Under the pieces are notes generated by a model, which searched no databases, was not told the DNA's origin, and was given only the letters and a program-made list of their open reading frames with translations. From positions 10,001 through 74,000 of the forward strand of contig CALYLW010000017.1 of assembly GCA_944989445.1 (NCBI GenBank): a stretch of 64,000 nt of DNA. Direction: 5' to 3'. A program made the position numbers and the translations under genes. Every line of letters starts with the position of its first letter. Position 1 is the stretch's first letter. Shown one piece after another: positions 21,101 to 31,295 of the stretch. The stretch is from Ampullaceana balthica (Eukaryota > Mollusca > Gastropoda > Lymnaeidae).

Positions 21101-22297
21101 AAATTGGTTTCATTCTTCAATATGTCATGTACAACCCCCTCCCCCCAACTTCTCCTTTAAGCTCTGTGCATTATAGAGCGGTTCCATCGTATTAATGTCA
21201 TTGTCATCCAGGAGTACAGCCCCGTGACAAGACATGTGCTATAACTCGTCACCAGTTAACCTGCTGGACCTCACAGTGATTTATTCCCCTTGACCACAAA
21301 GAAATATAACTCTCGATTAATTTTTTTTTAAGGTTGAGATTGGGGAACCCCCCCTCCCTCCCCTACCCCTTTATTTCAATGATTCTTAAGAATAACCGGC
21401 CTTGAATATTCTGCTACGTGGCCGTAACTGACAAGTTTTCTTGGTCCTTCTGGCCGGCCTCGTCGAAATAATATTATTAAAGTGATGACCGTCTTAGAAA
21501 GTGCCTGGAGATAATGTGCCACGCTTTACGCAGATGTCCATATCATAGATGCTTAACACTCGATGAAATTAAAAAAAAATTCAATTGGAAACGTGGGTCA
21601 AGAGACTTGGCCGTCCATTTTTATCCTTAATCCGAACTGACCTTCTGAAAAAACCCTCGAACATTTTTCATCGCTTCTCTCTGTCTTTTGTAGAAACACG
21701 TGGGCCGCCCCCCTCGATTATGGCGCCTGAATAGAAGGACTGGGAACTTGGTTTTGTTGCCGGAATCTTTAAGTTTTTAAAATCCCTCTCGCCCCTCGCG
21801 CGGAGCGGACGGTTGCAGCGCATCTGTCTTTCCATGGGCCCCCTCGCGGTAATGGTTGATGATTAGCGTGTCAAAGATGGCACGATCCGGACCTAGAACT
21901 CGTATACAATTGGGGAATTACCCCGTTTTATAACTCTTCATTATAATGGTATTTTTTTCCAATCTCGTGAGAAGGGGAAAAAAGTTGGATTTTTAAATTT
22001 AAAAAAAAAGGGGTGGGGGTGGGGGTGGGGGTGGGGGGGGGCGGGTATTGGCAAAGAGAAAGAATGTGTGAACCTTTTGTTTTGTTTTTAATTTTGGTTT
22101 ATCGTCTGTTGGGAGAAATAGAGATTTAAAGAATCAATTTGTTTTTATATACAAGCAAACATGGTTATATTTTAGACTGCCCAATATTCACATATAAATA
22201 ACTCAGGGAAAGTTTTTATTGTACAAGATCAGGGAAGTAGACTTTGAATGACTTTAAGTTTGCGAGGTCAGTTGTCAATTATGAGATTGTTTAAAAC
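21101..22297. other. Intergenic stretch, no recognised gene
   Basis: Contains C-runs near 21,340, G-runs at 22,010-22,045 and otherwise unremarkable AT-rich sequence. No coding signal is seen. Confidence 0.6.
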
Positions 22298-22692
22298 TAG
22301 GGCTGGTACTGATTAAAAAATTTTGTTCGATTAATCTGGATGAAATTTCGATTAATTATCTTTTACTTAACGCATATATAATATTATATATATCCCGTTA
22401 AGTCACGATTCATCATTTCGTGAAATCTGTTAGGTCGCGGTCATTCCATGGCTCCCAAATTTTGTGACGTAACACAGCAAATCGATCTGCTATGCAAGAA
22501 ATAAGGAATCCAATCTTTTTGTTTACGCATGCACGTCTAATAAATAATAATAATAACACGAGGGAAAAGTATGTAGGTAACAAAAAAAAACATACTAATT
22601 ATTAACAAATTGAAAAAAAAACATTTTCTTAAATTTTAATAGAATTTTAATCAAATTTTTAATAAATTTAAAAGTTGTATTTACTATTTACT
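22298..22692 (+). mobile_element. hAT-like terminus, single end (weak)
   Basis: TAGGGCTGGTACTGATTAAA followed by repeated GATTAAT words resembles the termini of the deleted hAT element at 7427-8188 (AGGGCTG plus ATTAATCG words). No matching right end was found before the LINE fragment at 22,703. Confidence 0.3.
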
Positions 22693-22702
22693 ACACAATT
22701 CA

Positions 22703-23224
22703 GCAAGAGCAGCCTTCCAGCAACTCAAGAATGTTTGGGTCTCCAACAACTTAGGCAGCAAGTTAAAAGTAAGGATTTTTAACGCTATGGTGAAACCTGT
22801 GCTGCTATATGGAGCCGAGACATGGAGAACAACGGCCGTAAACCTGACCAGAATCCAGTTCTTCATCAACAATGGAGAAGGATTCTCAGAATTCACTGGC
22901 CAGACAAACTCAGCAACCGGGAACTGTGGCAGCGGACAAAACAGAAGCCCATTGAGGAAGAGATTCTTTAGAAGCGGTGAAGGTGGATTGGTCATACACT
23001 AAAAAAACCTGCTTCTAATACAACAACGCAAGCCCTGAAATGGAACCCCAAGGTAAGCGGAAAAGAGGCCGCCCAAGAAACACTTGGCGCCGAGAACTGG
23101 AGGCAGACATCAAGAGAATTGGCCATGATTGGAAGATCATGTAGAAGGTTGCCTATGCCATTGGAGGAAATGCAGACGCCGACGATGATCAGTGGATGCC
23201 CCTCATGGACGAGAAGGCTCAACA
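22703..23224 (+). pseudogene. 5'-truncated copy of the APE-type LINE
   Basis: This 522-bp segment matches the 3' end of the LINE at 33,033-36,417 (there on the minus strand). It starts inside the region after the reverse transcriptase and runs to the same end, GAAGGCTCAACA. A perfect 10-bp target duplication, ACACAATTCA, flanks it at 22,693-22,702 and 23,225-23,234. Readable protein includes KPVLLYGAETWRTTAVNL, the conserved C-terminal domain downstream of RT. A deletion after FINN shifts the frame, and later pieces (GRPRNTWRRE-like) lie in another frame, so it is dead. It lacks endonuclease and RT and is a classic incomplete reverse transcription product. No poly(A) tail is present. Confidence 0.9.
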
Positions 23225-23234
23225 ACACAATTCA

Positions 23235-23813
23235 AATAGCCTTGACACCAACTGAGATGTACCCAGGGCTAATATCAATCCGGGGTGGGTCTACCTATGA
23301 CCAATGTTCACACACTACATCAAACATAAAAAACGGGAAATATGTATTCGACAGAAAATGACCCCTTTTGTGTCTACACATTTGACTTTATAAACAAAAA
23401 CATTCTTAAAAAATCATTTTAATCAAGAAAAAAGTTTACACGGCTAAAAATTCGAAAACGTTATTTAAAAACATTGACCCAAGAAACACTGCGGAAGTAA
23501 AGACCATCACGTGGTGTAACCAAGGGCTTTGAATTGAAGGGAGATAATACTTAAAAAGTTGTGTGTGTGTGTGTGTGTGTGTGTGTTCACACGTCTTAGA
23601 TATAATTTATTCTTCGAAGAGCTTGTTATTATGCTTATTTAAAATGTTAATCTCTATATCTACGGCACGAGATGACAAACTTGAAACATTGACTTTAAAC
23701 AAAGACACCCCAAAAATACCACCCTCAGATAAGTGCCCCTGGCCACCCTTCATAGAAAGGGGCAGACGCCATGTGGACACTAATCAGCTGACCCTTTCAC
23801 GAAACAAACACCT
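23235..23813. other. Spacer with (TG)n microsatellite
   Basis: No gene recognised. (TG)n lies at 23,560-23,586. The short frame spanning it is a by-product. Confidence 0.6.
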
Positions 23814-24092
23814 GGACGGGACTGTCACGTGAGTAAATGAACACTCATCTGAGCGGAACTGTCACGTGGGTAAACAATCATGTGAGCGTAACTATCACGA
23901 AAGGTAAAAAAATCATCTGAGCGGAACTGTCACGTGATTGAACAAACAATCATCTGAGCGGATCTACCACGTGACTAAACAAAAAATCATCTGAGCGGAT
24001 CTACCACGTGACTAAACAATCATCTGATCGGACCTACCACGTGACTAAACAAACACTCATCTGAGCGGAACTGTCAATTGGGTAAACAAGCA
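23814..24092 (+). repeat. ~33-bp minisatellite carrying CACGTG E-boxes
   Basis: About eight diverged units share ATCATCTGAGCGGA(A/T)CT, then (G/C)(T/C)CACGTG, then A(G/C)TAAACAA. CACGTG is intact in most units; others read CACGAA or CAATTG. Unit length varies around 30-38 bp. Confidence 0.8.
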
Positions 24093-25586
24093 ATCAGAAA
24101 GCCCCACAAAACTGAAATACAAGTAGATATAACGGCGCCATATGAGCCCCACCTCTTCCTACCTACTTCATAATCAACTGATCCCCAAGCAGAGTATGAC
24201 ACCGCGATAGAAGCCGATATTCCTGTCATATGACCCAAGAGCATGTTCGCCTTGCTATAATCTATTAATTTGCTACATCAAAGAATCGAGCAGAAACACA
24301 TTTTTACTTCCATTTCAATAAATGCTTTTATCTATTCCGGACGCAGCGTAAGGAGCCCGAGTGCAGGCGAAATTTCCGGACAAGGCCATTTTGTGTGGAT
24401 TTATGAGGTCCCTACGGGCGCGCCGATATCCCGCAATTTCATTGACCAAAAATAAAAATAAAGAAAAAATTAAAAAAGTCGGATGAGAAAAACTCGTGAA
24501 ACAATTCCAGTTTTGTCTTGCGAAGAATGCCGGGAATGCTAACACACTAATGGCGCACTTGTTTCTGTCAACGCCGGGCGGGCCGATGTGTTAGGTCACA
24601 GAATTGTTACAAACAGCTTTCTATACAAACAAACCAAAAGAAAACAACCAAAGAAGGAGGGAAAAAAAGGGGCGTCCGTTAGGGGAGAGCTTTGATTGGT
24701 GAGGTGTGTGTGGTGACGGTGGGGGGGCAGGGTGGTGTCCAGCGCCGTACAGTTGAACCAATTTGTTGACACGGAACCTTTTCCCTGGCCAGTGCTAGAC
24801 TTGGCGGAAATAAATAAACCCCGGCAGCCAGCGGGGGGCAGACCGGAAGTTGCGCGCCCGGAACCAGAAATTGATCAACTGAGGCATTGTCTGGCCAGCG
24901 GGAACGTACACAAAGATCGCCGCCATCTTGTTGACACGGTTTTCATTCCGACTGTTTGCGGATAAGTCGAGGGGAAGGTCCCCGTTAAACACCGAACCTT
25001 GCTCGTCGCCCTGTTACATTCAAACTTTCTGAGGGTCAGTTTTATTCTCTTCTTCCATGTTACTGAGCGACCAGCACTCACCGCACAAAAAAATCTCCCT
25101 CGACCCATTAACGGAAAAGGAATTTTCTCCAAGGTGTAAATAAGACAGGGGTGGTACACAAAGTTTCCCAGGACGTAGAATTTCCCCCCCCTCCCCCCCC
25201 GGTTGCGGGGGGGGGGTTGTTGGGGAACAGAGGCTAAACCAGAGACGTCTGCTTGTAACCGGCTTCTCCACATCCACACCTCACTCAAATCTTAAACACA
25301 CACAAACAAAACAAATTTTATGATAAAGATGTTTATTGACGGCGGGGGGTAAACATTGTTGGGGGTGAGGGGGGGAGGATGCAGTGAAAGTGTGTCACAG
25401 AACAACGGGCATGGAGTCACTGCTGCACTATTCATTAACTTCTTTAATGTAAGGTTTTGTGGAAATGATGTGTGTCGGTAGAGGTGGGGGGGGGACGCAT
25501 TGTTACCTCCTGATTAAAATCGTGTCTTTTGTTCTAAAATTATTTTTTAAAGATACATTAAACTCTGTCCGTAGTTTGTTTTCACC
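24093..25586. other. Intergenic stretch with a CpG-rich patch
   Basis: The region 24,550-25,280 is richer in CG dinucleotides and homopurine runs than its surroundings (for example GGGGGGG at 24,721 and a C/G-run at 25,185-25,220). No recognised protein is encoded. It could be a CpG-island-like segment, but no transcript start is evident. Confidence 0.5.
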
Positions 25587-25591
25587 CCCCC

Positions 25592-25901
25592 TGTAACGAT
25601 ATAACTTTATATTTCTCTTTCTATGTAGGCGTTCTCACAGTAATTAATCTTGTGCACAATAATTCACTGAAGAATTCGTTTATCCAAAACAACTTTAATA
25701 TACATATATATTGTACACATAAGAATCATTTGAGGTAATATAACGTGGAAATCTTGAGTTATTCTCTATACATGCTTCCCTGTCGGAAGTCTACACACAA
25801 CTGTTCGCCCAACACTTTCAACCAATAGAAATGCTCCTTTCTTCCCGCGTCTCTTGTACACGTGACCTTACGTCACAAAATTATGTTAATCAGATGTGAC
25901 A
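25592..25901 (-). repeat. 3' LTR (intact, 310 bp)
   Basis: On the plus strand it runs from TGTAACGATATAACTTTATA to CAGATGTGACA, so the minus strand also reads TG...CA. It contains a TATA-rich segment around 25,698-25,715, a TGACGTAA word and a CACGTG word near the minus-strand start. Confidence 0.95.
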
Positions 25902-25920
25902 TTCACCCCCATCCTTCAAA
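25902..25920 (-). promoter_or_regulatory. Polypurine tract next to the 3' LTR
   Basis: The minus strand reads GAAGGATGGGGGTGAA immediately before the LTR. It is the expected primer for plus-strand DNA synthesis. Confidence 0.75.
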
Positions 25921-26401
25921 AAAAAATGTTTATGAAATACAACATTTTTGGTCTTCATAAAATCAAATCAATCTCTATCTATATTCAAGTTTCAAATATT
26001 TATCATCAATGAACATTCATTTTCTTACATACAACTTCTGGATATAGAATCAATAAGAAAAATCTGTAGGACTGCATCAGTCTAAACATAAGAAATAATG
26101 AGAAAAAATCTGTAGGACTGCAGCCTGTGCTGAAAAAATGAAAATATACTTTTAAACACATCTGTAATTTGTGTAATTAAAACATTTAAACACTCAATAT
26201 TATTAAAATTAACTAATAATCCAGTGGAATTCAAACACTGTTCCTTGTCCATTGTTCAACAAATAAAAATATTAATATAATTACAGTCTCTGTTTGTATC
26301 CTTTAGGAATTCACAGAATAATGTTAAAACAGTTCTTATTTTATCATTTAGTAATACACAGAATGTCTTTTTAATAGTCTCTGGTTTTATCAGTTAGGAG
26401 T
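25921..26401 (-). other. Non-coding 3' region of the gypsy element
   Basis: About 480 bp between the pol stop codon and the polypurine tract. It holds short internal repeats (AGAAAAATCTGTAGGACTGC-like at about 26,055 and 26,103; TTCACAGAAT/GTGTCTTTTT-like words at 26,310-26,420). No coding sequence. Confidence 0.7.
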
Positions 26402-29063
26402 TCACAGAGTGTCTTTATTTATTGTCATTCTACTTAATATGTCTGCAACCACATTGTCCTTTCCCTTCACAGGTTTAATGTCAAATTTGTAGTCGGCTAA
26501 TAGCATAGCCCAACGATTCACTTTGGCGTTGCTGATCTTCTTCTTGTTGAATGCCACAAGTGGTTTGTGGTCTGTTAGAAGAGTGAATGTTCTACCTAGA
26601 AGGTATTTTTGAAGTTTTTGTAGAGCCCACACTATGGCTAGACATTCTCTCTCTATGGTGCTGTAGTTACACTCTGTTTTGGTCAAGTTTCTGCTAAGAT
26701 ACTGTATAGGATGTAGGATACCATCATGTTCTTGCATGAGGCACGCTCCTAATGCAATGGACGATGCATCGGTAGAAACAATGAAAGGTTTGTCCCATTG
26801 AGGTGTAACTAAGATGGGTTTCTTCCTGAATGCCTCCTGAATGTTCTCTAATGCGTTGAGGCAATCTCCTGGAAATTGAAATTTTCTAATATCTTTGGTT
26901 TTTGTAACTTCTGTTAGTGGATGAACTATTTCTGCATAATTTGCAATAAAAGGTCTGTAAAAGTTACATAGTCCCAGCAGGGCTTGCACTTGTTTTTTAG
27001 ATTTTGGGACAGACAGATTAAATATCTTGTTTTCATTTTCTGCAGTGGGAGTGACTGCACCGCCTCCTATTCTGTATCCCAAAAAATCTATATACTTCTT
27101 TCCAATGTTGATCTTTTCTGGTGAGATTGTCACATTATGTTTCTTGAGTCTATCCAGTACAGCTTCAAGTGTATGGATATGTGATTCCCAATCTTTAGTG
27201 TGGATGCATATATCGTCGACATAATGTACCACATTTGGAATTCCTTTTAGCATCACTTTCATAAATCTGCTAAAAGTGGCCGTACTGTTGACCAGTCCAA
27301 ATGGCATTACTAACCATTCATACACCTCATCCATGGCTATGAATGCAGTGTATTTTATAGAATCAGGATCCATGTTAATCTGCCAAAAACCTCTGTTTAA
27401 GTCAAATGTAGTGAATATTCTGGAAGTACCAATTATGTCTATAATGTCTCTTGGGTCTCCAATAGGTTCATGGTCCAATTTTGTAATATTATTCAACTGT
27501 CTGTAGTCACAGCACAGTCGAATCTTTCCATTCTTCTTTTTTACTATGACAGTTGGTGAGGTATAGTTAGCTTCAACTGCTTTTCTTATTTTGTTTTCTT
27601 TAAGTAGGTAGTCAATTTCTTGCCTTACTGTGTCTCTATGTGCCATTGGAATAGGGTATACTTTGGTCTTGAAGGGTTCATGTTCCAAAACTTGTATCTT
27701 GTGAGTCACAGTTTTTGTGTTGCCTGTTTCTTTTGTTATGACACCTTTGTATTTTTGAAAAATTTTGATCACTCTGTGTTTCATATTATCTGGTATGTCA
27801 GATGATATTTTTTCACTGTCAAGACTGTTCATTTTCATTGCATTGTCATTTTCATCATTTACCTTGATGATGACATTAACAGTTTGCTTTCCTTCTTTAT
27901 TGTCATCATATGTTCTTAGTTTGTCAATATGTAATTTTTTCACATGTCCTTTGATATTGACACTATATGTGACATCACTAAGTTTCTCTTCAATTTTGTA
28001 TGGACCTTCCCATGTGATTTCATTCTTTGTGTTTGGTAAGCATACTAGGACTTGTTGTTCAGGCTCAAATGTTCTCAAATGTCTGTGTCTATTTTTGATT
28101 TCTCTATGTCTTGTACTTTGCTTGATTAGTCTTTGCTTTGCTGCTTCAATACTGTAAAGTATTTTATCTCTAGTGTCTGACATCAGCTGATATCTGTCCT
28201 GTATGGCATCTTGTTTACTTATAAGCCTTTCTTTGAAATTCTTTAAGGGACTTGCAGGGTTTTGGCCAAACATTAACTCAAAAGGACTAAAGCCAGTGCT
28301 TTCATGTTTGCTGCTGTTGTATGCAAACAGTACTAAGGGTAAATATTCATGCCATCTGTCCTCATGGTCCACTGTCACCTTTAATAGCATATTCTTGATG
28401 GTTTTGTTTAGTCTTTCAATCACTCCATTTGACTGTGGATGGTACACTGTGCTGTGTACTTGTGTAATGTTTAACATTTTCATAATGGCTTGTGTCATCT
28501 GACCCTTGAATTGGCTGCCATTGTCCGACAGAAGTGTTTGAGGGAAACCATATCTGCTAAAAACATTGAGTAATGCGTTGCATATATTTTCTGCATCTAT
28601 TCGCTTCAGTGGGATAGCTTCACCCCATCTGGTGGCTATGTCCACTATGGTTAGAGCATACATATGTTTCTTCTTTGACATCTTTTTGAATGGTCCTATC
28701 AGGTCTATAGCGATTTTCTCGAATAAGAAGTTTGCCTTGTCAGATGATTGTATGGGTGCTGTGTGCCTCCCATCTTTGGGATTATGTCGTAGACACACTG
28801 TACATGCCTTGATGTATTCTTTTATCTGCCTTGCCATTTTAGGCCAGTAAAAGTTTTCTGCTATTGTAGTAATTGTTTTCTTGGCGCCCATATGTCCACC
28901 TAAAGGACTGTCATGTGTCATTTTGATAATGGTTTCCTGTAACTTTTTGGGAAGAACCACTCTTTTGCACGTACCTTCCTGTGCAATGTTTATTAATATG
29001 CCTTTATCTAGTTTGTAATTTTTGTTGTGGCCTGTTTCATTGTCTTTGATAAGTTTCATTTTT
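26402..29063 (-). CDS. pol: Gypsy pol: integrase, reverse transcriptase, RNase H
   Basis: This retrotransposon polyprotein part copies the element RNA into DNA and inserts it. Numbering follows the 944-codon open frame from 29,236; its first ~58 residues are encoded by the family A insertion. The integrase comes first: zinc-binding H108/H115 and C145/C148, then the DDE core D178 (AIDLIG), D238 (SDNGSQF) and E274 (VIERLN). The reverse transcriptase follows: D612 (FTTFDLNRGFWQI), MPFGLVN at 644-650 and catalytic VDD at 673-675. RNase H is last: D823 (STDASS), E864 in the IERECLAI block, D889 (LTDHK) and D932 (VVADILS). All catalytic residues seem present and the frame is open. Most Ty3/gypsy elements have integrase last, so integrase-before-RT marks the Gmr1-like group. 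The true upstream junction with protease is interrupted by the insert at 29,064-30,093. Confidence 0.95.
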
Positions 29064-29578
29064 AAATCCTTTATATTAACTCGTGGTGTCTGCGGCCGAC
29101 CGACCGACCTTGCTTGCTTGCTTGCTTGCTTGCTTGTCGCCAAAACTTTTGATCGATTTTTAACCCACTTGCTCGCAAGATAGCGAGCTGAAATTTTGCA
29201 GGCAGTTTCGTACCGATGATAAAAACAATGTATCAAAATTTCAGATCGATCGCATGTACCGTAATTAAATTATTGATTTTTTAGATTATTTTTTTTAATC
29301 CTATGTATCATGCTATTTTTTGAGATAGAGCGTCGCGGTGCGTATTATATTGAACAACCTTTCTGTCGCGCAATAAGGTGCGTATTTTATTGACAGCTCT
29401 TTTTATAAACATATTCCTGATCGGTGCGTATTATATTAAACATGTTTTACGACACAACTTCAATTTTGTATTTCTGGATGGTCTGGCGCTGCGTATTATA
29501 ATGAACATTCTTTTAGTTACTTCTCGTACATAAAGGATTTATAGTCAAAAACTTGGTTTTTTACGGGTTTTTCTTATT
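29064..29578 (+). mobile_element. Family A repeat, copy A3 (first half of a dimer inside pol)
   Basis: Starts AAATCCTTTATATTAACTCG and ends GGGTTTTTCTTATT. It contains a (TTGC)n run, hairpin arms GAGCTGAAATTTTG and CAAAATTTCAGATC with a 35-nt loop, and four related words of the type GCGTATTATATTGAAC at about 29,340, 29,380, 29,426 and 29,494. It is joined without filler to A4. Confidence 0.9.
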
Positions 29579-30093
29579 AAATCCTTTATATTAACTCGTG
29601 GTGTCTGCGGCCGACCGACCGACCTTGCTTGCTTGCTTGCTTGCTTGCTTGTCGCCAAAACTTTTGATCGATTTTTAACCCACTTGCTCGCAAGATAGCG
29701 AGCTGAAATTTTGCAGGCAGTTTCGTACCGATGATAAAAACAATGTATCAAAATTTCAGATCGATCGCATTTACCGTAATTAAATTATTGATTTTTTAGA
29801 TTATTTTTTTTAATCCTATGTATCATGCTATTTTTTGAGATAGAGCGTCGCGGTGCGTATTATATTGAACAACCTTTCTGTCGCGCAATAAGGTGCGTAT
29901 TTTATTGACAGCTCTTTTTATAAACATATTCCTGATCGGTGCGTATTATATTAAACATGTTTTACGACACAACTTCAATTTTGTATTTCTGGATGGTCTG
30001 GCGCTGCGTATTATAATGAACATTCTTTTAGTTACTTCTCGTACATAAAGGATTTATAGTCAAAAACTTGGTTTTTTACGGGTTTTTCTTATT
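29579..30093 (+). mobile_element. Family A repeat, copy A4 (second half of the dimer)
   Basis: Same 515-bp length and sequence as A3; the only difference found by eye is G at 29,256 versus T at 29,771. The pair totals 1,030 bp and splits the gypsy coding region between protease and integrase. The coding frames on the two sides match once the insert is discounted. Confidence 0.9.
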
Positions 30094-31295
30094 ATTTCTC
30101 TGATTGTGTTGTCTTCTTCTTGTAGTTGTTTGAACTCTTGTTTGGACATCAGTTGGCTTCCTATTTCAAGTTTCTCATCAACTTCAATGTCTGTGATCTC
30201 TTTTCTTTTTGTGGTGGCTCTTGTTTGTACAGTAGCACATACTTGATGGTTGTTGTCATGCCAGGCCTTGTATACTTCATCAGTATTGTCCACCACACCT
30301 TCAATGTTCCCTATAATAAGATCACAAATGGCGTCTTGTAAGACTCTGGCTCTAACTTTACCATGAAACCAGGGTGAGTTGATGGTGAAAATTGCAGTTG
30401 GACACTCTCTCTTTGTGCCATCAGCCATTATCAGTGTGTCTTTTTTCCCATCATACTCTTCTTCTTTCACCATCTTATCACGGACTACAATTGTTGTGCA
30501 TCCAGTGTCACGAAGACACATACACTTTCGATCATTGATGTACACTGGGTAACATTTCAGTGTGCCATGATCCTTGATAGTGGCCACAGTACTACTAGAT
30601 TGTGATTCTTCTTGTTTCATTTTTCCTTTATTATCTCCCTCTTGGTGGTCATTCCTTCTCCAGGGCTGATCATGATTTCTGTATCTGGAGTCATGATTGT
30701 ATCTGCCTCTCCATGATCTTCTACCTTTGCTTTCAAAATGACCTTGTCTTGACCTTTCTTCTGTTTTCTTTCTTATAGGGCTGCCATTAGGTGACACCCT
30801 ATTTGGTTGTCCTTTATTGTGGTAACACTGCTTCGCCATATGTCCTGGCTTGTTACAGTACCAACAAATAGTTTGTCTGTTGCCTTGGTTTGGCAGACTC
30901 TGGTTTCTCATACCTTGCCTTTTTTCTTGACTTTTAATTTGTATTGCTGCAAATATGTCTTGTCTCTTATCCATTTCCACATTCGGATGAGAGTCTTTGA
31001 ATGTTCGTAATGCATTTGTTAGCTCTGCTTGAGTACGAACTTTCTTGTCAGTCAAATATGTGAATAGGGTTGGTGTTGCATTTTCTAAAAACTTGTCAAT
31101 TAACACCATGTCTATTATGGCCTTTGGATTGCTCGTATCTATTGCTGTCAGTTCCAGCCATTTTGTTAGTTTGACTTGTGCTTCATGTACTATGATCTGT
31201 GGATCTTTGTCCATCTTGATTCTCATTTCATGAAATTCTCTTTCTGTAATCATTTTCTGACTTTCCAAAATGACATAGAAGTGCCTTTTTGACAT
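30060..31295 (-). CDS. gag-pro: Gypsy gag C-terminal part and aspartic protease
   Basis: This 411-codon frame covers the rest of gag and the protease. Gag packages the element RNA and the protease cuts the polyprotein. A CCHC zinc knuckle, CWYCNKPGHMAKQC, lies at residues 144-157, followed by an Arg/Asp/His-rich basic linker (about 170-230) typical of nucleocapsid. The protease active site is LRDTGCT, with DTG at 263-265, followed by a hydrophobic-Gly pair (DLIIGNI) near 330. The last ~11 residues and the stop codon come from the family A insertion, so the protein is cut off before integrase. The start is uncertain: the upstream gag continues in another frame that overlaps at 31,228-31,295, which indicates a one-base shift rather than a real start here. 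Confidence 0.9.
   Translation of the reverse strand: MSKRHFYVILESQKMITEREFHEMRIKMDKDPQIIVHEAQVKLTKWLELTAIDTSNPKAIIDMVLIDKFLENATPTLFTYLTDKKVRTQAELTNALRTFKDSHPNVEMDKRQDIFAAIQIKSQEKRQGMRNQSLPNQGNRQTICWYCNKPGHMAKQCYHNKGQPNRVSPNGSPIRKKTEERSRQGHFESKGRRSWRGRYNHDSRYRNHDQPWRRNDHQEGDNKGKMKQEESQSSSTVATIKDHGTLKCYPVYINDRKCMCLRDTGCTTIVVRDKMVKEEEYDGKKDTLIMADGTKRECPTAIFTINSPWFHGKVRARVLQDAICDLIIGNIEGVVDNTDEVYKAWHDNNHQVCATVQTRATTKRKEITDIEVDEKLEIGSQLMSKQEFKQLQEEDNTIREIIRKTRKKPSF

Noticed and set aside
20349..21113. 254-codon minus-strand frame with repeated LTFHVLQLMSYISC-type units
   Set aside because: Translation of the 14-bp satellite; three frames are open together.
29064..30093. Start of the gypsy pol protein at 29,236
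   Set aside because: The first ~58 residues are encoded by the inserted family A copy; the same residues also open the short frame at 29,751, in the second copy of the dimer.
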